Shown in pieces: positions 6,487 through 14,296 of a stretch of 22,270 bases of DNA. Within the stretch, counting starts at the first letter, position 1. Every line of letters begins with the position of its first letter. A model generated the notes under the pieces. That model saw only the letters and a program-made list of their open reading frames with translations. It was not told the origin of the DNA and ran no database searches. Made by a program: the position numbers and the translations under genes. This DNA comes from DASZJY01 sp036260255 (GTDB taxonomy: Bacteria; Actinomycetota; Acidimicrobiia; Acidimicrobiales; AC-14): assembly GCA_036260255.1 (NCBI GenBank), contig DATAAF010000133.1:1-22270 (forward strand), read 5' to 3'.

Positions 6487-8097
6487 GTGGCGACCCGGGT
6501 GCCCGTCCTCGTCGTCGTCGCCTACCTGCTCCTGGGGTCGGCATGGCTGGTCGGGAACCCACCGGGCGGGGCACCGGACGAGCCCGCCCACTACCTCAAG
6601 GCGCTGGGCGCCGGGCGGGGGGACCTCCACCTCCGGCGCCGTCCGCCCCCTCCGCCGGACCTCGCGACCCTCGACGAGCAGCGGAAGTGGCACGCCGTCA
6701 CCGCCCGGCTCGTGCGCATCCCGCCGGGCCTCGACCCGTCGCCCCTTCCGTGCAGCGCGTTCCATCCCGAGATCTCCGCCGGGTGCCTGCGCAACGAGCG
6801 ACCGCCGGGAGCCACCGAGGCCGCCACCATCGTCGGCCCCTACCAGCCCTTCACCTACGTGGTGCCCGGGCTGCTCATGCGCGCCGCCGAGGACGCCGAG
6901 AGCGCCACCCGCTTCGGCCGCCTGGGCTTCTGGCTGCTGTCGGCGGCGCTCCTCGGATTGTCCGTCGCCCTCCTCTGGGCACCGGGCCAAGGCGGGTGGT
7001 GGCTGATCGGCCTGGCGGTCGCGGTCACGCCGATGGTCGCGTTCATGGTGTCGACGCTGTCGGCCAACGGGTTGGAGATCGCCGCCGGGCTCTGCTTCGC
7101 CGCCGCGCTCCTGCGCCTGGCTCGGGGCGGCGACGAGCGGGCGTGGGTGTGGGCCGCCCTGGCCGCCGGCGGCGCCCTGCTCGCCATCGCCCGGGTGACG
7201 GGCGTGTTGTGGGTGGTCCTCTCCCTCGCGGCCGTCCTCTGCGTGTCGGGCGTGGCACCGGCCCGGGCCGTCCTGCGCCGGGGAGGCCGGCGGGCGGTGT
7301 GGGCGGCCGCCGTGGTGGGGAGTGCGGTCGCGGCGACCATGGCGTGGGAGCTGGCCGTCCAGCCCCGACCGCGCCGGAGCCTGGGCGCGGCGGTCCGAGG
7401 GCTGCGGGGCGAGCTCGGGGAGCTCCCCGAGATCCTCGACCAGGCGATCGGCATCTTCGGGTGGCTCGACACGAGGATGCCGACCGTCGCCTACGCGACG
7501 TGGAAGGTGCTCCTCCTGGCCCTGCTGGTCGCCGCCTCCGCCGTCGGGACCCGCCGGCAACGGCTGGCCGTCGCCGCAGTGGCCGCCGGGACCGTGGTGG
7601 CCACCGTCGGCGTGGCGACCCTCAACCGGGCGACCGGCTTCGGCGCCCAGGCGCGCTACGTCCTTCCCTTCCTGGTGGTGCTGCCGCTGGCGGCGGGCGA
7701 GGTCCTCTTGGCCAACCGGGCGCGGGTGCGGGTCCCGGCAGGCCTCGTCCGCTGGCTGCCGGTCGGGTTCGTGGTGCCCGCCACGGGCGTCCACCTGCTC
7801 GGGTGGTACGCCAACGCCCGCCGCCACGCGGTCGGCGTCCCGGGCCCGTGGGCGTTCATCGCCCAGGCTGAATGGAGCCCACCCCTCGGGTGGTCGACGT
7901 GGTTGGCCGTGGCCGGCGGGGCGGCGTTCGTGCTCGTGCTGGCTGCGTTCCTGGCCGCGGTGAGCACCCCGGGCGGTCGCCCAATGGCTGCGGCACCCGC
8001 CGGGTCGCCGACGACCGAGGCTCCTGCGCCGCCTGCGCCCGCGCCTCCGCCTACCCCGGGGCGGCCAGCACCGGCCCCACGCAGGGATGGTTCGTGA
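6487..8097 (+). CDS. DUF2142-type polytopic membrane protein
   Basis: A 536-residue integral membrane protein with about ten hydrophobic segments. The loop after helix 1 carries NPPGGAPDEPAHYLKA; the PDE..H motif at this place is typical of DUF2142 proteins, which resemble GT-C glycosyltransferases and occur with cell-surface polysaccharide genes. A second marker is the RYVLPFLVVLPLA helix near residue 390. The acidic motif after the first helix is where GT-C enzymes hold catalytic acids, but activity here is inference. The last 35 residues are a Pro/Ala-rich tail (APAPPPTPGR), and its codons overlap the 3' end of the opposite-strand beta-helix gene by 47 bases. The start is GTG in a leaderless layout. 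Confidence 0.75.
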   Translation: MATRVPVLVVVAYLLLGSAWLVGNPPGGAPDEPAHYLKALGAGRGDLHLRRRPPPPPDLATLDEQRKWHAVTARLVRIPPGLDPSPLPCSAFHPEISAGCLRNERPPGATEAATIVGPYQPFTYVVPGLLMRAAEDAESATRFGRLGFWLLSAALLGLSVALLWAPGQGGWWLIGLAVAVTPMVAFMVSTLSANGLEIAAGLCFAAALLRLARGGDERAWVWAALAAGGALLAIARVTGVLWVVLSLAAVLCVSGVAPARAVLRRGGRRAVWAAAVVGSAVAATMAWELAVQPRPRRSLGAAVRGLRGELGELPEILDQAIGIFGWLDTRMPTVAYATWKVLLLALLVAASAVGTRRQRLAVAAVAAGTVVATVGVATLNRATGFGAQARYVLPFLVVLPLAAGEVLLANRARVRVPAGLVRWLPVGFVVPATGVHLLGWYANARRHAVGVPGPWAFIAQAEWSPPLGWSTWLAVAGGAAFVLVLAAFLAAVSTPGGRPMAAAPAGSPTTEAPAPPAPAPPPTPGRPAPAPRRDGS

Positions 8098-9406
8098 GGT
8101 TGTTCTGGGGCACGGGCCCGCCGATGTCGGCCGCGGTGCGCCCGAAGTTGTTGTCCCGCCACACGTTCTGGTCGCACGGCGTGCTCGGGGTGACGTTGGC
8201 GTTGCCGTCGTAGGCGTTGAACGCCCTCCCGCCCCCAGGGATCTGGTTGTTGCGCAGGGCGGTGTTGCCGATGAAGAAGCTGCGGGTCGCCGGGTTGCCC
8301 GGCCGGTGGTCGAGCACGGCGATGCCGTACTTGGCGTTCTCGTTGACCGTGTTCCCCCGCACGGTGTGGCGGATGGGCGGGTTGGGGCCGCCGGTCATGA
8401 ACACGATCCCGCTGCCCCCGTTGCCCGGGCCCTCGAACAGGCGGGCGCCGGGCAGGCCGGTGGGGTAGCCGAAGCCGTTGCGGTTGACCTGGTTGCCGAC
8501 GATGACGTTGTCGCGGATCAGCGGGCCTTCGCAGACCGCTCCGGGCCCGAAGTCGGGGCAGCTCGAGGGGATGAAGACGCCGGTGTTGCCGTTGTCGAAG
8601 ATCGTGTTGCCGGTGATGGTGTTCTCGTAGGGCGAGCCCGGCCCCAGGCCCTCGAACTTCACGCCGTGGTTCTGCTGGTTGATGAAGGTGAACGGCCTCT
8701 GGGTCGGGTGGGTCGGGCCGCACACGTGCACGATCCCGCCGCCCGACGTGGAGAAGCGGAAGAAGTCGAACTCGGGGCAGATCTCCGGCTGGCTGTTCCG
8801 GGTCACCAGGTTGCCGTGGACGACGTTGCGCCCGGCTGCGCCCAACAGGCCGATTCCGTCGAAGGGCCCGTTGTCTCTGACCGTGTTCCCGGTGATGTAG
8901 TTCCCGACCGAGTCGAAGACGACGATCCCGTCGCCGAGGTCGTTGGTCCCCGGAGGCCCCAGGTTCTCCTCCACCCTGACCCGGGTCACCGTGTTGGCCG
9001 AGCCGCCCTGGATCACGACGCCGGCGGCGAAGTTCCTGATCGAGCCTGGACCGACGACGCGGTTCCTCGTCCCCCGGATCCGCACGCCGGCGAACTGGCC
9101 CGGCGCGAAGCGCACGGTGTAGGGCGCGCCCAGGACCCCGTTGTCCCCGAGGGCGGCCGCCTGGGTGACCTGCCGGGTCTCGAGCCGCCCCCGGATGGTG
9201 TGGCCGTTGAGGTTGAGGGTGATCCCGTTCCCCTGGAGGACGAGCCCGTTCCCGTCGGGGCAGACGAGGTCGGAGTGGAGGCTGGTGCTGGCGGTGACGA
9301 CCTGCCCGCAGGTCAAGTGGTTGGCCGCCGCGGGGGCGGCGACGACGAGGCCGAGCAGCAGCCCGATACCCGATGCGGTGGCGACGACGCGACGCAAGCT
9401 GCTCAC
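8051..9406 (-). CDS. Secreted parallel beta-helix repeat protein
   Basis: A 451-residue exported protein. The signal peptide (MSSLRRVVATASGIGLLLGL, then cleavage after about VVAAPAAA) is followed by right-handed parallel beta-helix (PbH1) repeats rich in Asn and Gly. Examples are NYITGNTVRDNG, NTITGNTIFDNGNTGV, LIRDNVIVGNQVNRNG and HTVRGNTVNENAKYGI. This Asn-ladder pattern is typical of NosD/pectate-lyase-like solenoids that bind or cut polysaccharides; no catalytic residues can be assigned. The ATG-less start is GTG at 9406 with a good Shine-Dalgarno (GGAGGTG, 9-base spacing). Four cysteines near the N-terminus and mid-region may form disulfides. Its last 47 bases overlap the DUF2142 gene. 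Confidence 0.85.
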   Translation of the reverse strand: MSSLRRVVATASGIGLLLGLVVAAPAAANHLTCGQVVTASTSLHSDLVCPDGNGLVLQGNGITLNLNGHTIRGRLETRQVTQAAALGDNGVLGAPYTVRFAPGQFAGVRIRGTRNRVVGPGSIRNFAAGVVIQGGSANTVTRVRVEENLGPPGTNDLGDGIVVFDSVGNYITGNTVRDNGPFDGIGLLGAAGRNVVHGNLVTRNSQPEICPEFDFFRFSTSGGGIVHVCGPTHPTQRPFTFINQQNHGVKFEGLGPGSPYENTITGNTIFDNGNTGVFIPSSCPDFGPGAVCEGPLIRDNVIVGNQVNRNGFGYPTGLPGARLFEGPGNGGSGIVFMTGGPNPPIRHTVRGNTVNENAKYGIAVLDHRPGNPATRSFFIGNTALRNNQIPGGGRAFNAYDGNANVTPSTPCDQNVWRDNNFGRTAADIGGPVPQNNLTNHPCVGPVLAAPG

Positions 9407-9618
9407 TGCCTTGGCACCTCCGATGCGGCGAGCTTCTCCTGGGTAAGCGTGCGCGCGTTCCTAGCGCAGACGTTGCAGCGGAGCAATATCGGCGTGGCGC
9501 ACTGAGGGGTCGGCCGGGGGAGCGTCTCCCCGCCGACTGGCGCCCGCCCTCTGCCCAATTGGGTGACGAAAGTGGTTGCTCCTCGCGCTCTGAGCGCGCC
9601 AGAACGGGCGCCGGAGCC
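9407..9618. other. Intergenic region, beta-helix promoter side
   Basis: This is a 212-base gap between two minus-strand genes with no credible reading frame. It must hold the beta-helix promoter; a weak minus-strand candidate is TTGCTC, 17 bases, TAGGAA. It also holds the hairpin listed at 9584-9598. Confidence 0.4.
9584..9598. terminator. Possible terminator of the HD/SnoaL operon
   Basis: CGCGCT and AGCGCG pair (6 bp, 3-base loop) 20 bases past the stop of the last SnoaL-like gene. There is no T-run, so factor-independent termination is doubtful. Confidence 0.3.
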
Positions 9619-10038
9619 CTACGCCGGCGGGGCCGGGGGCGGCATGACGCCCAACTGGGCGAGCATCGTGACCGTGTCCTGGACGACCTTGTGGCGGTAC
9701 GCCAGGCCGTTGCGGAACTCGCCGATGTTGAGGCTCTCGAAGTCGATCGACCTGCCCGTGGGCGGGATGCCCATGAACTCGCCGGTGTGGGTCCCCGTCG
9801 CCCGGACCGACCACGCCACCTTGTCGCCCTCGGCGACCAGGTCGTCGACCTCGCAGTGGGCGTCGGGGAAGCCGGTGAGCCACATGCGGACGTAGTCCTT
9901 GAACCCGTCACGGTCGAAGGTGCCCTGGCCGGTCACCGTCTGGAATTGCGGGTCGAACAGCTCGTCGATCAGCTCGATCTTCTGGTGGTTGATGACGTCG
10001 TCGAAGATTCGACGGACGGTCTCCTTGTTGTCGGGCAT
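9619..10038 (-). CDS. SnoaL-like NTF2-fold protein 2
   Basis: A 139-residue SnoaL-like protein (ester cyclase/polyketide cyclase superfamily, NTF2 fold). Markers are MPDNKETVRRIFDDVINHQK at the start, then WLTGFPDAHCEVDDLVAEGD, TGTHTGEFMGIPPTGRSI and QDTVTMLAQLGVMPP. The TGTHTGEF...PPTGR stretch lines the pocket in this family; members isomerise, cyclise or just bind small molecules, and the substrate here is unknown. The ATG at 10038 has a strong AAGGAG Shine-Dalgarno 6 bases upstream. It is the last gene of the operon with the HD-GYP/LuxR regulator and lies 11 bases after its paralogue. Confidence 0.85.
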   Translation of the reverse strand: MPDNKETVRRIFDDVINHQKIELIDELFDPQFQTVTGQGTFDRDGFKDYVRMWLTGFPDAHCEVDDLVAEGDKVAWSVRATGTHTGEFMGIPPTGRSIDFESLNIGEFRNGLAYRHKVVQDTVTMLAQLGVMPPPAPPA

Positions 10039-10049
10039 GGCTCGCTCCT

Positions 10050-10481
10050 TCAGGCGGCTGCTTGGGCTTGGGGGACAAGGCCCAGCTGGGCCATCAACGA
10101 CAGCTGGTCGAAGTAGACGTGCATCGACATGACGACGTCGCCGCTCACCCGCAAGGTCGCCGCGAACGGCAGCTCGATCGACCTCCCCGTGGGGGGGACC
10201 TCGCCGTCGGGCGTGAGCAGCGGTCCGGTGTGGGTGCCGAGCCACGCTCCCTCGACGGCGACCGCTTCGCCGGAGGCAACGACCAGGTCGACCCGGTGGT
10301 AGGCGTCGGTGAACGCAGCCACCAGCGGCTTGCTGTAGGCGGTGGTCGCGGCGGGCCCGCGCAGCGCCCCCGTGGGCGTCAGGACGTCGCAATCCGGTGC
10401 CAGCAGCGCCTCCCGGCCGGCCCAGTCCTGCCGGTCGGTGAGCTCGAGCATCCGCCTGGCCAGCTCCTCGGGACGTGCCAT
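10050..10481 (-). CDS. SnoaL-like NTF2-fold protein 1
   Basis: A 143-residue paralogue of the next gene in the operon. It shares the same plan: helical N-terminus (MARPEELARRMLELTDRQDW), AFTDAYHRVDLVVASGEAVA, GTHTGPL...PPTGRSIEL, and the family end LSLMAQLGLVP. I chose the ATG at 10481, which has an excellent AAGGAGG Shine-Dalgarno 7 bases upstream and matches the family's N-terminus. An in-frame ATG at 10544 overlaps the regulator's stop (ATGA) and would add 21 residues, so translational coupling is possible. The function is probably small-molecule binding or turnover and is unproven. Confidence 0.85.
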   Translation of the reverse strand: MARPEELARRMLELTDRQDWAGREALLAPDCDVLTPTGALRGPAATTAYSKPLVAAFTDAYHRVDLVVASGEAVAVEGAWLGTHTGPLLTPDGEVPPTGRSIELPFAATLRVSGDVVMSMHVYFDQLSLMAQLGLVPQAQAAA

Positions 10482-10540
10482 GGAAGGTCCTCCTTCAGCT
10501 GTCGGTACGGCTCCGAGCATGAGCCGTCCGGCGGCGGTCG

Positions 10541-12112
10541 TCATCGGGAGGTCTCCCGATCTCTGGCCCGGTCGACGAGGCCGTGCTCGACGGCGAAGAG
10601 GGTGGCCCCGGCCCGGGTCGACACCCCGAGCTTGGTGTAGATGTGCTGGATGTGGGCGTCCGCCGTCTTGGGCGAGATGGTCAGCGTACGGGCGATCTCC
10701 TTGATGGACTGACCGGCGGCGACGAGGGCCAGGACCTCGATCTCCCGGTCGGTGAGGCCGGCAACCTGGGTGCGGCGGCGGCGTCCACCGCCCTGCCCGG
10801 ACGCCTGCAACACCGCGTCCACCGCGTCGGCGTCGAGCCGCCCCTCCCGGACGTCGTCCCGCAATGACGCGGCCGCCGCCTCGGGCGCCATCGCCGGCCG
10901 GTGGGGACGCTCCTCGATCCGGGCCCGGTAACCGTCCGCCGCCGCCAGGACGCGGGCGGGCCGGGGCAGGACGGAGGCAGGGAGAGCGCGGTGGTACCCG
11001 CCGCCGTCCAGGCGCTCGTGGTGCGTGGACGCCAACTCGCCCAGGCGGGCCAGCGCAGGCGGTCGGGTGAGCACCCGCTCGGTGTAATAGGGGTGCAGCC
11101 GCACCTTCTCCCACTCGTCACGGGACAGGGCCCCGCGCTTCCCCCACACCGCCGCCGAGATTCCCACCCGCCCGATGTCGTGCACGAGCCCGGCTCGCCG
11201 AAGGTTCGTGGCGTCGGCACTCGAAAGGCCGGCGGCAGGGGCGGCCGCCGCGGCCAGATCGGCTACACCGCGCGAGTGCCCGAGGGTGTAGGTCGACTTC
11301 AGGTCGGTGAAGTCGGCGACCGCGGCGAGGACGTCTTCCAGCTGCTCGTCGCTCAGCGCCAGGGCCCGACGGGGCGACGGCTCGGCGGCAAGGACGTCGT
11401 CCCAGACCGACGCCTGCTCGAAGAAGGGCAGGAAGGTGCCCGCCTCGCGACACAGGCAGTCGGCGACCTCGGGCGCGAACGCCGTCCCCCGACGGTCTCC
11501 CACGACTGCGACCGCGCGGTCCGGGCCCTCCAGCCGGCACAGTCCCTCGAAGAGCTCGGCGATGGCGATGAAGCGGGCCGGCAGCACGATCTCCTCGCCG
11601 CCCACCCGGCCGGGCAGTCCCTTGCCGTCCCAGCGCTCGAAGATCTGCCAGAGCCCCTGCTGCACCACCGCGTCGAAGCCCAGACGTGTGGCGAGGAGCT
11701 GCGCCGTCTCGCACACCGAGTCCATCGATGCGAGGAACCGCTTCGAGTTGGCGAGCGTCTTCCCCACGTGGCGGGCCCGCCCGGCAACGGACTTCCCCGC
11801 ACCCACGTTGCGGACCATGTAGGGGAACATCTGCGAGGGCTTGGTGAAGTCGAGGACGACCGCTCCCCGGCGGAAGGCGATCTCGTCGCCCAGGAGGTCG
11901 GCGGCCAGGTCCGACTCGGCCGTGCAGCCCACGTGACGGAGCAGGGCGAGATAGAAAACCCGGCGGGTGTCGTCCTCGTCGACGCCGACCTTGCGAGCCA
12001 GACCGGTGGCCACCAGACAGGTGCGCAGACCCTGCTCGAGGGGCTGTCCCATCCCGATGTCGATGGCCAGGGAAAGGGCGGCGACCGCTTCGGCGAGCCG
12101 CACCTCGGCCAT
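10541..12112 (-). CDS. HD-GYP domain regulator with LuxR-type HTH
   Basis: A 523-residue cytoplasmic regulator. The N-terminal half looks like a degenerate HD-GYP unit: HVG in place of HD, and RWDGKGLPGR with Asp162. The second half is a better HD-GYP domain with His311-Asp312 (VHDIGRVGI), a conserved LHPYYTERVL, THHER at about 363-367 and DGGGYH at 369-374, where His374 replaces the usual proline. Residues 453-523 are a LuxR/GerE HTH (LTDREIEVLALVAAGQSIKE, then SPKTADAHIQHIYTKLGV). HD-GYP domains typically hydrolyse cyclic di-GMP; whether this one cuts it or only senses a ligand is open. It starts leaderless at 12112 (TAGTCT 7 bases upstream) and is followed by two SnoaL-like genes, probably in one operon. 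Confidence 0.88.
   Translation of the reverse strand: MAEVRLAEAVAALSLAIDIGMGQPLEQGLRTCLVATGLARKVGVDEDDTRRVFYLALLRHVGCTAESDLAADLLGDEIAFRRGAVVLDFTKPSQMFPYMVRNVGAGKSVAGRARHVGKTLANSKRFLASMDSVCETAQLLATRLGFDAVVQQGLWQIFERWDGKGLPGRVGGEEIVLPARFIAIAELFEGLCRLEGPDRAVAVVGDRRGTAFAPEVADCLCREAGTFLPFFEQASVWDDVLAAEPSPRRALALSDEQLEDVLAAVADFTDLKSTYTLGHSRGVADLAAAAAPAAGLSSADATNLRRAGLVHDIGRVGISAAVWGKRGALSRDEWEKVRLHPYYTERVLTRPPALARLGELASTHHERLDGGGYHRALPASVLPRPARVLAAADGYRARIEERPHRPAMAPEAAAASLRDDVREGRLDADAVDAVLQASGQGGGRRRRTQVAGLTDREIEVLALVAAGQSIKEIARTLTISPKTADAHIQHIYTKLGVSTRAGATLFAVEHGLVDRARDRETSR
10543..10560. repeat. Palindrome at the regulator/SnoaL junction
   Basis: ATCGGGAG-GT-CTCCCGAT is a perfect 8-bp inverted repeat around two bases. 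It covers the last codons of the HD-GYP/LuxR gene and touches the alternative ATG of the SnoaL-like gene. As RNA it would fold as a 7-bp stem with a 4-base loop and hide the GGGAG preceding that ATG. Confidence 0.6.
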
Positions 12113-12119
12113 GCGGCGG

Positions 12120-12125
12120 AGACTA
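12120..12125 (-). promoter_or_regulatory. -10 box TAGTCT of the HD-GYP/LuxR gene
   Basis: The minus strand reads TAGTCT, seven bases, ATG. No Shine-Dalgarno is present, so a leaderless mRNA is likely. An inverted repeat lies just upstream, in the -10/-35 spacer region. Confidence 0.5.
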
Positions 12126-12128
12126 CCG

Positions 12129-12152
12129 GCCCGCAGGTGGGAGACTGCGGGC
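12129..12152. promoter_or_regulatory. Inverted repeat, candidate operator
   Basis: GCCCGCAG and CTGCGGGC form a perfect 8-bp inverted repeat with an 8-base spacer. It lies in the 83-base region between the divergent regulator and GH13 genes, where it would overlap the regulator's promoter. A LuxR-type dimer binding here, for autoregulation or control of GH13, is a guess from position. It could instead form a hairpin in the GH13 leader. Confidence 0.45.
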
Positions 12153-12195
12153 GCGGGTGGCGAGCGGCCCGCCCGCGGCGGCAAGGGAGGGCGAC

Positions 12196-14094
12196 ATGGA
12201 TCTTCTGCCTCTGGAGCGCCTCGGTGCCCGAGAGGTGGCCGACGGACAGCTCGAGTTCGGGCTCTATCTCCCGTGGGTCTCGGCCGCCGACGGCAACCGT
12301 CTGTGGCTGAAGATCATCCACGAGAACGACCAGTTCCTCGAGGACGTCGCTCCCTCCCGCTTCGAGCTGGAGCACAGCGTCGACCCCGTGTACGGGGACT
12401 ACTGGAGCACCCGGGTCGACCTCGGGGCCTCTGCCGGCGGCCCCGCCGGCCCCGGCGGCCCGGGCGGCCCCGGCCGCGGTGGGACCCGCGGGTCGAGCTG
12501 GGGCCAGCCCGGCCGGTACGTGTACCGGTTCGCCCTGGAGCGCCAGTCGGCGCCGGGTGAGATCGACTGGGTCATCGACCCCTATGCGCGGGAGTTCGGG
12601 GTGGGGAAGCTCTCGGCCATCACCGTCGGCTACCAGCCGCACGGGTGGGCACCGTCGGAGAGCATCTGGAAGGTTCCCGCCCTCGACCAGTTGGTGATGT
12701 ACGAGCTCATGGTCAACGAGTTCGGCGGGAGCGTCGACGGCACCATCGACCGCCTCGACTACCTGGCCGACCTCGGCGTCAACTGCATCGAGGTCATGCC
12801 GGTGTCGAACGTGTCGCACACCATCGACTGGGGCTTCCTGCCCATCGGGTACTTCGGCGTGGACGAGCGCCTCGGCAACCGCAAGGACCTCCAGCGCCTG
12901 GTCGAGGCCGCCCACGAACGGGGCATCGCCGTCATCCTCGACGTCGTCTACGGCCACACCGCCGACGCCTTCGCCTACTCGTACCTGTACCGGAAGCTGA
13001 ACTACCGGGAGAACCCCTTCATGGGGTCCTTCGCCAAGGACTACTTCGGCGAGAGCACCGACTTCCGGCGGAAGCTCACCAGGGACTACTTCTTCACGGT
13101 GAACCACCACTGGCTCGCCGCCTACCACGCCGACGGCTTCCGCTACGACTGCGTCCCCAACTACTGGGACGGCGCCATAGGCGACGGGTACGCCAACCTC
13201 ACCTTCTCGACCTACCGCTCCGTCAAGGGGAAGCGCGACCCGGCATCGGGCGACCACTGGCAGCGCTTCTTCTCCGACGACGGGTCAGTGAACCTCATCC
13301 AGTGCGCCGAGCAGCTCGAGGGCCCGGTCGAGATCCTGGAGAGCACCTACAGCAACTGCACGTGGCAGAACGAGACGCTCGGAGCGGCCAAGGGGGCGGC
13401 CGGCGGCTCGTCCGACCAGCTGACCAACCTGGGGTTCCGCCTCGGCCTCATGGGCTACCCGGCGGTGAGAACGGTCAACGAGGACACGATCCCGAAGACC
13501 GCCCTCCAGTACATCGAGAACCACGACCACTCGCGGTTCGTCTGCAACTTCGGCACCACGGTGGCCGACAACGACCTGCTCCGCGAGGGCCTGCGCGACC
13601 GCTGGTTCAAGGTCCAGCCCTACCTCATCGCCCTGTTCACCGGCCGGGGCATCCCCATGCTCTGGCAGGGGCAGGAGCTCGGCGAGAACTACTACGTGCC
13701 CGAGAGCGGCTTCGGCCGGGTGGCCCTCCTCAGGCCGGTGCGGTGGGACTACTTCTACGACGAGATCGGGCAGTCGACGATCAACCTGGTGCGCCGGCTC
13801 GTCGGGTTGCGCCGCCAGCTGCCCCAGCTCCAGCGGGGCGAGCACTTCTTCTACAACGACTCGGGCCGCTACCAGAGCAGGAACGTGCTCCTCTTCTCAC
13901 GCCGCATCGGCGACGACCTCACGCTCGTCGCCCTCAACTTCGGCGACCACGACCAGACGGTGCCTCTCACCTTCGAGCTCGGCGGCAAGTACCGGGAGGA
14001 GCTGCACGGCCACGACCTCACTGACGTCGCCGCCGGACAGGAGCGGTGGCTGACGGTCCCCAGCAACTACGGCCGCATCTGGACCCGAACGTAG
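12196..14094 (+). CDS. GH13 alpha-amylase-family glycoside hydrolase
   Basis: A 632-residue protein without a signal peptide, so cytoplasmic: an N-terminal E-set/CBM48-like region (about 15-150), a GH13 barrel (about 165-545) and a C-terminal beta domain. The conserved regions are DVVYGH (Asp249, with Gly for the usual Asn), GFRYDCVPNYW (nucleophile Asp318), IQCAEQLEGP (acid/base Glu372) and IENHDHSR (Asp444). The catalytic triad is therefore complete. Overall shape resembles branching-enzyme or trehalohydrolase relatives acting on alpha-glucans, but the subfamily and substrate are not clear. I chose the ATG at 12196 because GGGAGG sits 5 bases upstream; an in-frame GTG at 12157 has no such site. 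Residues about 80-100 are a Gly/Pro-rich insert. Confidence 0.88.
   Translation: MDLLPLERLGAREVADGQLEFGLYLPWVSAADGNRLWLKIIHENDQFLEDVAPSRFELEHSVDPVYGDYWSTRVDLGASAGGPAGPGGPGGPGRGGTRGSSWGQPGRYVYRFALERQSAPGEIDWVIDPYAREFGVGKLSAITVGYQPHGWAPSESIWKVPALDQLVMYELMVNEFGGSVDGTIDRLDYLADLGVNCIEVMPVSNVSHTIDWGFLPIGYFGVDERLGNRKDLQRLVEAAHERGIAVILDVVYGHTADAFAYSYLYRKLNYRENPFMGSFAKDYFGESTDFRRKLTRDYFFTVNHHWLAAYHADGFRYDCVPNYWDGAIGDGYANLTFSTYRSVKGKRDPASGDHWQRFFSDDGSVNLIQCAEQLEGPVEILESTYSNCTWQNETLGAAKGAAGGSSDQLTNLGFRLGLMGYPAVRTVNEDTIPKTALQYIENHDHSRFVCNFGTTVADNDLLREGLRDRWFKVQPYLIALFTGRGIPMLWQGQELGENYYVPESGFGRVALLRPVRWDYFYDEIGQSTINLVRRLVGLRRQLPQLQRGEHFFYNDSGRYQSRNVLLFSRRIGDDLTLVALNFGDHDQTVPLTFELGGKYREELHGHDLTDVAAGQERWLTVPSNYGRIWTRT
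12434..12486 (+). repeat. Gly/Pro-coding low-complexity insert in GH13
   Basis: Iterated GGCGGCCC/GGCCCCGG units code for GGPAGPGGPGGPGRGG between two strands of the N-terminal domain. This looks like slippage expansion of a surface loop, and lengths would be expected to vary between strains. Confidence 0.6.
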
Positions 14095-14296
14095 GACTGT
14101 CGCCGACCCGGGGCACAGCGGTTCGGCGGCGAACTCGTGGCCCTAGCGCACTCGCCTTCGGACAAGACTGACCGCAGTGGTCGCGGCCGGTGACGCGCCG
14201 GTCGAAGCATCCGGCGTCGCAAGGTCCGGTGAGGCAAGCAACGAATTGCTCGCGGCGCGTGTGGCTGCGAGCGACAACAGGAGGTGAGGAGCATCC
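14095..14296. other. Intergenic region upstream of truncated gene
   Basis: This is a 202-base gap with no credible gene. GCTCGC and GCGAGC (14248-14253 and 14267-14272) can pair as a 6-bp stem just upstream of the next gene's Shine-Dalgarno (AGGAGGTGAGGAG). No clear promoter was found. Confidence 0.4.

Noticed and set aside
6412..7827. N-terminal part of a 558-codon minus-strand frame
   Set aside because: It is His/Gly/Arg-rich shadow sequence antisense to the DUF2142 gene; only the last 86 residues look like a real membrane protein.
8087..9505. 472-codon plus-strand frame opposite the beta-helix gene
   Set aside because: It has a shadow composition with no domain, while the opposite strand has a signal peptide and clear repeats.
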